Origin: a virus
DNA: 41,589 nt
Direction: 5' to 3' (one strand)
IMG/VR virus record: IMGVR_UViG_3300024346_000165
Location: 1-41,589 of that record
Within the stretch, counting starts at the first letter, position 1, and each line of letters begins with the position of its first letter. The position numbers and the translations under genes are program-made. This document shows positions 36,092 through 41,589 of the stretch, piece by piece. The notes below the pieces were generated by a model, which was given only the letters and a program-made list of their open reading frames with translations, searched no databases and was not told the origin of the DNA.

Positions 36092-36393
36092 GATGTTGTT
36101 GGGTTAACGATTGAGCTAGCAAGTGCCTTGCCCTTATCAGTTAAGGTTATGAGTACTGATCTTCTGTCGGAGTAGCTTCGATATCTCTTAGCATACCTCA
36201 ATCTCTCAAGTTTGTCGATGATACCAGTCATCGCACCCGCACTCACACCGATCTCTCGGGCTATGCTATTGGTGCTGCGTGGTGCATACATACTAAGGGA
36301 TAGTAAGGCAAGCGTCTGTCTCACACTGAGTGGGGCTGATGCGGCAGCCTTGAATTGCTCTTGTGTTTTCTTTACGTTGTTCAATATTAACAT
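36088..36393 (-). CDS. MarR-like winged-helix regulator
   Basis: A 101-residue protein with a MarR-type winged helix. STNSIAREIGVSAGAMTGII is the helix-turn-helix, DKLERLRYAKRY leads into the wing with the family-typical S-D-R-R (YSDRRSVLITLT), followed by DKGKALASSI. It is shorter than most MarR proteins (about 140) and lacks most of the dimerisation helices, so oligomeric state is uncertain. It likely regulates transcription of the accessory block or host genes. ATG 36393 follows the leader CACAAACCAATAGAACC. Its stop overlaps the next ATG by 4 nt. Confidence 0.8.
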   Translation of the reverse strand: MLILNNVKKTQEQFKAAASAPLSVRQTLALLSLSMYAPRSTNSIAREIGVSAGAMTGIIDKLERLRYAKRYRSYSDRRSVLITLTDKGKALASSIVNPTTS

Positions 36394-36411
36394 GGTTCTA
36401 TTGGTTTGTGG
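36394..36411 (-). promoter_or_regulatory. A/C-rich leader of the MarR-like gene
   Basis: The whole 18-nt intergenic region reads CCACAAACCAATAGAACC on the minus strand, from the upstream stop to ATG 36393. It has one G and no Shine-Dalgarno match. Confidence 0.55.
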
Positions 36412-36933
36412 TTATTCGTAGATGGCAATAGGGGAGATGTCCACTGCATGGGTGTAGTTGTCCCCCTCGTCATGCACCACATACTTGATAGTGAACTGAG
36501 GGAATGACTGGCTGGATACCCATTCGGGAATGTCATCACAGGTTACTTGGTTCACACAGTGTTCATCCATGAGGGCTTCAGTGAGTAATGACTTCAGCTT
36601 AGGTAGGTCGGTCATGTCAATGTCAGCCAGCACGGCAATAGCTGGCGTGTCTAGCGATGGGATTACGAGTAGTAGGTTTAGTTTCCTTTTCATTGGTTTG
36701 TTATTGGTTTGGTTTGGTTTGGTTTGGTCTGGGTTTAGTCTTCGGACATCATCAGCAAGGGCTTCAATGTAAGACCACACGTTAAGTGCGGGGTGATCCT
36801 CAAATACTTCCCACGGATGAGCTTTGATGTGCTCAAGGATGTCATCCTCATCACCATACTCGAAGATGTCGGCAGGGAATGGTGTTGATAAGAAGTGTGC
36901 ACTTGCCCACACTAGGCTTTGTTCTTTAGTCAT
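36412..36933 (-). CDS. Two small ORFs fused in frame through a leader repeat
   Basis: One open frame of 173 codons from ATG 36933 that looks like two genes. The first part (MTKEQSLVWASAHFL..., 65-70 residues) is acidic and helical. Then comes a linker NPDQTKPNQTNNKP coded by AAACC repeats, and at 36693 an ATG starts a second module (MKRKLNLLLVIPSLDTP..., 93 residues) with alternating strands. The linker DNA looks exactly like the A/C-rich leaders that precede other starts here, so the second module is probably also translated on its own from 36693. The extension upstream to 36984 uses TTG and is rejected. Neither module matches a family I know. An assembly indel in the repeat is an alternative explanation for the fusion. 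Confidence 0.6.
   Translation of the reverse strand: MTKEQSLVWASAHFLSTPFPADIFEYGDEDDILEHIKAHPWEVFEDHPALNVWSYIEALADDVRRLNPDQTKPNQTNNKPMKRKLNLLLVIPSLDTPAIAVLADIDMTDLPKLKSLLTEALMDEHCVNQVTCDDIPEWVSSQSFPQFTIKYVVHDEGDNYTHAVDISPIAIYE
36706..36730 (-). repeat. Pentanucleotide (AAACC)n repeat
   Basis: Four perfect GGTTT units on the plus strand (36706-36725) plus one variant GGTCT (36726-36730); AAACC on the coding strand. A 5-nt unit means any change in copy number shifts the upstream reading frame. Confidence 0.85.
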
Positions 36934-36950
36934 TGGTTTGGTTTGGGTTA
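36934..36950 (-). promoter_or_regulatory. AACCCAAACCAAACC leader
   Basis: The minus strand reads TTAACCCAAACCAAACCA directly before ATG 36933, with no G and no Shine-Dalgarno match. It is nearly identical to the leader at 40256-40282. Confidence 0.6.
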
Positions 36951-36999
36951 AGACCCCCACCCCTGATAAAAGAGGCAGGGTCAATGATGCAGTGTTCAG

Positions 37000-38052
37000 T
37001 TACCCAGCAATCTCAAGCACGCGTGTTGCCTCATCCACTACGGAGAGGTGATCGTTGTCTACTAGGTAGCGACCGAAGTCTACCTTCCGAGTAGCAGCAC
37101 CACCAAACTCAGAGGAGAATACCTGCTGACCTACTGGGGTAGAGATACCAGTGCCATCACCATGTGTGTAATACTCAGTCACACCATTGAAGATGTCATA
37201 GAGTGTCTCACCCCTGTTGCCCCGACCATGTCTAGCAAGGTCAGCAATACCATTGATGTGGTTGCTGGTGCGTGTGCCAAAGCCAGCACTGAGGTCAGTC
37301 CCTGCATTGACAGCAGCCTTCAAGAAGTAACCACCGATGATGGGTGCAATGTCTGTGTCTGCTACTGGTGTAGCACGTAGCTGATCCATTGCCTCAATGA
37401 ATCGCTGCCTCTCAAGCAGCACCTCATTGATCTGATTACCCATGTCCTCACACTTAGCAACGGTGTTGCCACGGTGCTGCACCTTGAGCTTGAAGCTGTG
37501 ACTACCACGCAGTGATGCTTGACATGTATTCATACACACAGTGCGGACGGCTGAGTCCATACCTACGAGGGTGATCTCCCCTGTGTGGCTCGTCATGAAG
37601 TTCAGGTTGCCTAGGTATTTATCATCACCAACCATGAAGCCGCCGTCTTCATCACCGATGGCTACTGATAAGAAGAACCAGCCCAACCCACACAGTGTGC
37701 CAGCACACGTTAGCTTATAGGGCATGTCGATACCACGCAGTGCGAGGCTCAGTGTATCCCATACCATCTCATTGGAGATGATGCTATACCTCTGGCTGCT
37801 GATGTGTAGAGGGTGGAGTTCACCATCCATTGACCGAGCAACCAAGGACTTGTGGTTGGGTAGGGTGACGTGCCTACCACCCACACTAGCAGTTACTGCG
37901 CCCTCTAAAATTTCGGGGAACAATCCGTTGCGTCGTGCGTCCGCCTTCGTGAGGCGATCAGTAGCGCATACAGTTTCGAGATTGTGCCAAGTGCGGTAAG
38001 CCTTGCCTTGTGGTACGATGATAGTATCTTTTTCTGTTTTACAATGTGACAT
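37000..38052 (-). CDS. DUF932-type protein
   Basis: A 350-residue protein of the DUF932 (phage/plasmid-like, TIGR03299-type) family. I chose ATG 38052 (MSHCKTEKD) over the upstream frame to 38118 because it follows an A/C-rich leader and leaves the hairpins at 38094-38158 untranslated. Family-like features are the LHISSQRYSIISNEMVW block near the N-terminus, GWFFLSVAI, LNFMTSHTGE, the AVRTVCMNTCQAS segment where the family has a conserved Cys-x-N, and a long helical middle (NQINEVLLERQRFIEAMDQL). DUF932 genes are frequent in phages and plasmids, but no biochemical function is established. It lies downstream of the cysteine peptidase gene in the leftward block. Confidence 0.8.
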   Translation of the reverse strand: MSHCKTEKDTIIVPQGKAYRTWHNLETVCATDRLTKADARRNGLFPEILEGAVTASVGGRHVTLPNHKSLVARSMDGELHPLHISSQRYSIISNEMVWDTLSLALRGIDMPYKLTCAGTLCGLGWFFLSVAIGDEDGGFMVGDDKYLGNLNFMTSHTGEITLVGMDSAVRTVCMNTCQASLRGSHSFKLKVQHRGNTVAKCEDMGNQINEVLLERQRFIEAMDQLRATPVADTDIAPIIGGYFLKAAVNAGTDLSAGFGTRTSNHINGIADLARHGRGNRGETLYDIFNGVTEYYTHGDGTGISTPVGQQVFSSEFGGAATRKVDFGRYLVDNDHLSVVDEATRVLEIAG

Positions 38053-38093
38053 AATGTTTTTGTTTTCTATTTTTAGTTGTTGTTTTGGTAGCG

Positions 38094-38158
38094 GTTTCAA
38101 AGAATATGAAACACGCATAGCTGCTCACTAACGCAAGGCTAGTGAGCAGGTGATGCGT
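38094..38158 (-). promoter_or_regulatory. Tandem hairpins between peptidase and DUF932 genes
   Basis: A 10-bp perfect stem CTGCTCACTA/TAGTGAGCAG (38121-38130, 38140-38149) with a 9-nt loop is extended by an outer ACGCAT/ATGCGT pair (38113-38118, 38153-38158). Next to it is GTTTCA/TGAAAC (38094-38099, 38107-38112). No clear U-tract follows on the minus strand. It could be a weak terminator, a processing site or a structured leader for DUF932. Confidence 0.55.
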
Positions 38159-38162
38159 AGTC

Positions 38163-38876
38163 CTATTGTTTGTTTGCGATTTGGAACTCGCCGTTAAGGA
38201 ACTCTACTAGTTCCTCGACTCGCGTCAGTGCGTCGTCCCAATCATGACGGCAACGCTCGTCATCAAGGTAGCTTGGCACGTCGACACCTTCAGGTTCATA
38301 CACCCAGCATCTGAAGTAGTCATCGTAACGCTCGACATCTAGGGTGATGCCATACTTATCAGCTAAGCGCATGACCTTAGCCCGTGCTGCATTGACCTTA
38401 GCCTTAGCCTTGAGTGCATTGACCTGAGCCTTCTCACTCACAGGATGTGGGTAGGCAGGAAGCTTTGCCTTGCCTGTCATCTCATACACTTGAGCAACAC
38501 GTGACCTGCGCTTGACAGCATCTGCTCTGATACTGATTAGCTCGCGGGTTCTGCCACAGATGTAGCGTCTACCCGTGACGATCTGGAAGTGGTGACCTGC
38601 CACCACTAAGAACACACGACCTGCCGTGCGCTGCTTAACGGAGTGCTTGAACCACTGGTTCAGAGTCAGCCCCCTCACCTTGGTTTGGTTGGTGGCATGT
38701 AGCCCGAAGTCAGACAGCGCACGTATGAGGTGTGTCGTCTGTGCTCCACGCACTGCTCGTTGCTTGGAGTGATGCCTGATTGCAGTGGCTGCGTCATCAG
38801 TTGTCACACCTGTCAGTGCTGCGATTACTGCGGGTCCGCAGTATTTATTCTTACCTACTATATCATATAGTTTCAT
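38163..38876 (-). CDS. C39/papain-like cysteine peptidase domain protein
   Basis: A 237-residue protein from ATG 38876 (MKLYDIVGKNKYCGPA). An in-frame ATG at 38915 would add 13 residues, but the downstream one follows the leader AACCCAAACAAG and places the catalytic motif at the N-terminus as usual. NKYCGPAVIAALTG (nucleophile Cys13) followed by helices and GRVFLVVAGHHFQIVTG (His95/96) gives the Cys-His arrangement of C39-like and papain-like peptidases; the third acidic residue is not obvious. A Lys/Ala-rich helix and an acidic aromatic C-terminal domain follow. It could cleave peptides or isopeptide bonds. It lies directly downstream of the amidotransferase-cyclotransferase gene. The fold call is good, the substrate unknown. 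Confidence 0.75.
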   Translation of the reverse strand: MKLYDIVGKNKYCGPAVIAALTGVTTDDAATAIRHHSKQRAVRGAQTTHLIRALSDFGLHATNQTKVRGLTLNQWFKHSVKQRTAGRVFLVVAGHHFQIVTGRRYICGRTRELISIRADAVKRRSRVAQVYEMTGKAKLPAYPHPVSEKAQVNALKAKAKVNAARAKVMRLADKYGITLDVERYDDYFRCWVYEPEGVDVPSYLDDERCRHDWDDALTRVEELVEFLNGEFQIANKQ

Positions 38877-38905
38877 TGTTGTTTCCTTTCTTGTTTGGGT
38901 TATGT
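38877..38905 (-). promoter_or_regulatory. A/C-rich leader of the cysteine peptidase
   Basis: The minus strand reads ATAACCCAAACAAGAAAGG and then AAACAACA before ATG 38876. The AAAGGA stretch may give weak 16S pairing; otherwise it matches the AACCAAA leader class. Confidence 0.45.
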
Positions 38906-38913
38906 TGTTACTC

Positions 38914-38943
38914 ATTAATGATTGCTTGTTGGTAACTAGTCAA
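38914..38943 (-). promoter_or_regulatory. Possible promoter before the cysteine peptidase
   Basis: TTGACT (38943-38938), 18-nt spacer, ATTAAT (38919-38914) on the minus strand. The start would fall after the first ATG (38915) and make 38876 the first usable start codon. The -10 match is only moderate. Confidence 0.3.
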
Positions 38944-38947
38944 TAAC

Positions 38948-40255
38948 TTATTTACACAATCTGAATAACTCTGGGATGGGGTTGGTGTTGTAGCATTCAG
39001 TCCACTCAGCATGCTTGGGTGCATCATGTGTAGCATAATACATCCATGCTTGTAGGACTTCGCCGTTGTCAAGCTGGACATCAGTCAACTCACGATGGTA
39101 GTGAGTGGGCACACCCTCCAGTGAGTCAAGCTGTGACCACGTGGACTGTGAGTTAACCTCGACTACCTCTACTACAATCTGATGACCTTCTGGATGATCA
39201 CCCTCATAGGTGTAGGGTATACCCTTGTCTTCCATGCGTAGCCTGTCAACGCTACGACCAGCACCCAACCACTGATCACTGTCAGTGAACAGTCGGTCGT
39301 TGCCACCGCCACGCTTGAGTGTGCCATACACTGCGACTAGCTCGCCGTTGGCAGGTAGCTCGGGCACGTTCAACAGTTCACGATAGTGTGCCTCATTGCC
39401 AATGTCCATGTCGTAACCATTGCACTCGTCAACAGCTTTGATTCGATTGTAACACTCATCAAGTATCCAATCTAAACTGGATGGTAGACTACCACTCAAG
39501 TCTTGAGCATACTCAAGCAAGGCTGTTGCACTGTAGACTTCATCAAGGTCTGCCATGTGCACGCTGTAGTCTATGTTCTCTTCGATGTGAGTCAGTATGA
39601 TATCGGCACTTTTGCCTAGATGCTGCATGGTATCACACTCATCATGCAACAGGCTGGTCACTGTCTCCTCTTCACCATCAGTGGTGCTGATCTCATGAGA
39701 CTCATAGTATGACTCATCATAGTATGAGTCAGTAGGGTAGTAGTCCTTGGTGTAGTAACTACCATGCCAACTGGCAGCAGACTTGAAGCAGTTGTCCTTG
39801 GAGTAGAACACACCCTTCTTATCATACCACTTGCCATAGGTCAGCACCTCTAGTTCCTTGTCAACCACTACGAATCTAGTGTCAGTCATGCTGAGCAACG
39901 TAGCCCAATGCTCACGAGGTATTGACTCAAGGTAGCCAGCCACGACTCGGGTGTCACTAACCTTGTCACATCCAAGAGGCACAGTTCCATTGGAGAATAC
40001 ATGACCAATGGCACAGGGTGCAGGGTGAATGTTCTTCTTGTTGATCTTACCTTGCGTGGCATACCTGAAGTGTGCAACGAACGGACGCTCTACATTTACA
40101 AGAGCATCAACACTCTTGTAGTCTAGGGTCTTGATCAACTCGCCGTTGTCAAGATACAGGATGCCGAAGCCATCGGGATTGATACGCTTGGCATTGCTAA
40201 GATACTTACTTGGAATCTTAGACTTGTGGTTTGGTTTGTATATAATTAAACACAT
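38948..40255 (-). CDS. Class II glutamine amidotransferase fused to gamma-glutamylcyclotransferase
   Basis: A 435-residue two-domain enzyme. The N-terminal domain (about 1-190) is an Ntn-hydrolase glutamine amidotransferase: MCLIIYK gives the N-terminal nucleophile Cys2, NPDGFGIL (26-33) and FVAHFRYATQG (59-69) with H77 fit GATase-II substrate motifs. A linker of about 110 acidic, Tyr-rich residues follows. The C-terminal domain (304-435) is a GGCT/AIG2-like cyclotransferase: VAVYGTLKRGGGN (307-319) and LDSLEGVP (376-383) with the expected catalytic Glu380. One half releases ammonia from glutamine or cleaves a gamma-glutamyl amide, the other cyclises gamma-glutamyl groups to oxoproline. Leader AACCCAAACCAAAC. 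It is 47 nt downstream of the amidoligase gene. Domain calls are firm; the reaction in vivo is inferred. Confidence 0.85.
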   Translation of the reverse strand: MCLIIYKPNHKSKIPSKYLSNAKRINPDGFGILYLDNGELIKTLDYKSVDALVNVERPFVAHFRYATQGKINKKNIHPAPCAIGHVFSNGTVPLGCDKVSDTRVVAGYLESIPREHWATLLSMTDTRFVVVDKELEVLTYGKWYDKKGVFYSKDNCFKSAASWHGSYYTKDYYPTDSYYDESYYESHEISTTDGEEETVTSLLHDECDTMQHLGKSADIILTHIEENIDYSVHMADLDEVYSATALLEYAQDLSGSLPSSLDWILDECYNRIKAVDECNGYDMDIGNEAHYRELLNVPELPANGELVAVYGTLKRGGGNDRLFTDSDQWLGAGRSVDRLRMEDKGIPYTYEGDHPEGHQIVVEVVEVNSQSTWSQLDSLEGVPTHYHRELTDVQLDNGEVLQAWMYYATHDAPKHAEWTECYNTNPIPELFRLCK

Positions 40256-40282
40256 AGTATTATTTAGTTTGGTTTGGGTTGT
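40256..40282 (-). promoter_or_regulatory. AACCCAAACCAAAC leader of the amidotransferase fusion
   Basis: The minus strand reads CACAACCCAAACCAAACTA before an A/T spacer and ATG 40255, with no G and no Shine-Dalgarno match. Confidence 0.6.
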
Positions 40283-40302
40283 GAATTAAATCCATTTAAT
40301 TC
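40283..40302. repeat. 9+9 bp A/T inverted repeat at the amidoligase stop
   Basis: GAATTAAAT-CC-ATTTAATTC, perfect arms with a 2-nt centre, ending at the last base of the amidoligase stop codon. It is too tight for a good RNA hairpin; a protein binding site is as likely. Confidence 0.6.
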
Positions 40303-41589
40303 TATTGGTTCTCAATGAACTCCTTGATGTCGGGATGCACCACGTCATTGAGGATGTAGTCGTTGAACAGATAAGCGTATCGTCTGATATGCTCACGCTT
40401 GGTGGGGCTAGGATACATGTCACGCAACACGTCACGTGTCCGCCGCATGAATCCCTTGAAGGTCAGCTTGTTTTCCACAGCATATGCTAGCTCGCGGAAC
40501 AGCTTGAACCTGTTGATCAAGTTGCCCCCATGCTCAACACGCCGAGGCAAGCGACACTCCACCATCCTACCAGACTTGAGGTAGAAGGGTGCATACTTGG
40601 TGTTGTTATCGGGACACATCTTCTTATTGCATGCAGTGTAGCTACGATGCAAACGCTTGCGGTAGATAGCATAGATCAAGCCAGCGTAGGGGTGGAACTG
40701 TTCAAGGGTCATACCTGCCAGCACTTCAAACCTAATACCACCATCGTTCATGCTGAGCCGTTTGTTATTCACTAGGTTCACGTGCCCACCACATCTCTGA
40801 TCACTTGGCTCATCAGTATAGCTAGATCTCCGCACGTGATCCACGAATAGTTTATACCCCCATTCAGTAAGAGGATAGGCATGAGTGATACCTTCTACCC
40901 CACACGATGAGTCAGTCTCCCATCCTGCAAACAGTGGCTGCTCTCCAACGTATGCACCCTCGCTGTCTTCACCATCCACTGTAGTCTTCTCAACTTCAAA
41001 GCCAACAGTCCAGTGCTTGATGCACTCATACTTATCTTGTGTATTCTTGGGGTGGTCATAGATATGCACACTCGGACTGCTGTGATACTCATTGATGTGA
41101 TCGGGTGAATCACTAGTATTATCATCAATGTCATCAATGTGACGGTATTCCTCAGTCCTGTCACAGTATGCGTAGTCCTCATCACCATCATTAACATACG
41201 TGTCCCGCGATTCTATCCACCAGCAGTTGCTTCGGTAGTTGTATTCTTCACCATTGTAGGTAGTCACCACCTCGTCATCATGTTCGTGGGCATACTCACA
41301 ACAGGATTCAATCCACACGCATTCATCAGTCTCATACCAGTCACCACAAGCAATCTGTGTGATGTCTCGTAGGGGGATGACATCACCATTGGTTGTCATG
41401 GCAATATGATGACAGCAGTCGTTGTCAGTGTCGGGTTCATGGTCGGGGGGTAGGTGATAGTGTAAGCCATCCACCTTACAGGATATCGCGTCCTCACCAT
41501 CACAGTATTGACCATCATATCTACCATCATTAAGGAGGATGGCACTACTGGCAGCTATTACCTCATCGCGGTAGTCGGTGACAGTATCT
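40302..41589 (-). CDS. GCS-like amidoligase, 5' partial
   Basis: The frame stays open to the right edge, so the N-terminus is missing; the GTG at 41474 is internal to the open frame. At least 428 residues are visible. The upstream half is Cys/Tyr/Asp-rich and repetitive (short blocks like NDGRYDGQYCDGED, ECVWIESCCEYAHEHDDEVV, CWWIESRDTYVNDGDEDYAY). The C-terminal half has the layout of the putative amidoligase family of the glutamine synthetase/GCS fold: TVGFEVEK (41006-40983), WETDSSCGVEG, RCGGHVNLVNN and, after a helical stretch, RMVECRLPRR. These supply the Glu, Asp and His metal and ATP ligands. It would join an amine and a carboxylate using ATP. The three genes downstream also handle amide bonds. 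Fold assignment is good; substrate unknown. Confidence 0.75.
   Translation of the reverse strand, partial: DTVTDYRDEVIAASSAILLNDGRYDGQYCDGEDAISCKVDGLHYHLPPDHEPDTDNDCCHHIAMTTNGDVIPLRDITQIACGDWYETDECVWIESCCEYAHEHDDEVVTTYNGEEYNYRSNCWWIESRDTYVNDGDEDYAYCDRTEEYRHIDDIDDNTSDSPDHINEYHSSPSVHIYDHPKNTQDKYECIKHWTVGFEVEKTTVDGEDSEGAYVGEQPLFAGWETDSSCGVEGITHAYPLTEWGYKLFVDHVRRSSYTDEPSDQRCGGHVNLVNNKRLSMNDGGIRFEVLAGMTLEQFHPYAGLIYAIYRKRLHRSYTACNKKMCPDNNTKYAPFYLKSGRMVECRLPRRVEHGGNLINRFKLFRELAYAVENKLTFKGFMRRTRDVLRDMYPSPTKREHIRRYAYLFNDYILNDVVHPDIKEFIENQ

Noticed and set aside
36951-36999. G/C-rich fold between DUF932 and the fused ORF as a terminator
   Set aside because: The arms pair only over about 5 bp and no T-tract follows leftward.
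1-41589. tRNA genes, integrase or insertion sequences
   Set aside because: No cloverleaf with a T-arm consensus, no recombinase motifs and no transposase-like frames were seen by eye; a tRNAscan run would settle the first point.

Overview
The window is a 41.6 kb piece of a tailed double-stranded DNA bacteriophage (Caudoviricetes) or a close prophage relative. It carries a large terminase, a family A DNA polymerase, a primase-helicase, a RuvC-like resolvase, tail-like repeat proteins and one giant 4036-residue polyvalent virion protein. I see no rRNA, tRNA, integrase, insertion sequence or CRISPR array. Portal and major capsid genes are not recognisable here, so both ends are cut: the first gene runs off the left edge and the last runs off the right edge. 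The giant ejection-type protein and the lack of a tape-measure or sheath gene make a podovirus-like virion plausible, but this is inference. The host cannot be named from the sequence; sigma70-like promoters fit many bacteria.

Layout. (1) 1-7726, rightward: a 198-bp tandem-repeat virion protein, two tail-type proteins (the second very rich in Thr/Ser), then three genes chained by 4-nt ATGA overlaps: a GT-A glycosyltransferase, a TagD-like cytidylyltransferase and a RmlD-like reductase. (2) 7758-8747, rightward with its own promoter: a probable neck/adaptor protein. (3) 17645-8722, leftward: the replication and recombination operon (HTH/terminase-small-like protein, small ORF, RuvC-like nuclease, SNF2-type helicase, PD-(D/E)XK nuclease, SSB-position protein, PolA, primase-helicase), with an internal terminator before PolA. 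(4) 17689-34343, rightward: large terminase, three low-complexity or helical proteins and the 12.1 kb giant gene. (5) 41589-34408, leftward and ending in a strong intrinsic terminator: small accessory genes (MarR-like regulator, DnaA-domain-IV-like protein, a membrane peptide) and, upstream, a peptide-chemistry cassette.

The most unusual part is region 5. A GCS-like amidoligase, a protein fusing a class II glutamine amidotransferase to a gamma-glutamylcyclotransferase, a C39/papain-like cysteine peptidase and a DUF932 protein lie in a row on one strand. Together they look like a phage-encoded pathway that makes and breaks isopeptide or gamma-glutamyl amide bonds. Its target is unknown; host peptidoglycan cross-bridges, a host protein tag or a small peptide are the obvious candidates.

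Two translation features stand out. Most genes lack a Shine-Dalgarno sequence, and many, above all on the minus strand, start just after a G-poor, A/C-rich leader built from AACCAAA-type units. In one place this leader has become a pentanucleotide repeat whose copy number decides whether two neighbouring ORFs are fused or separate.
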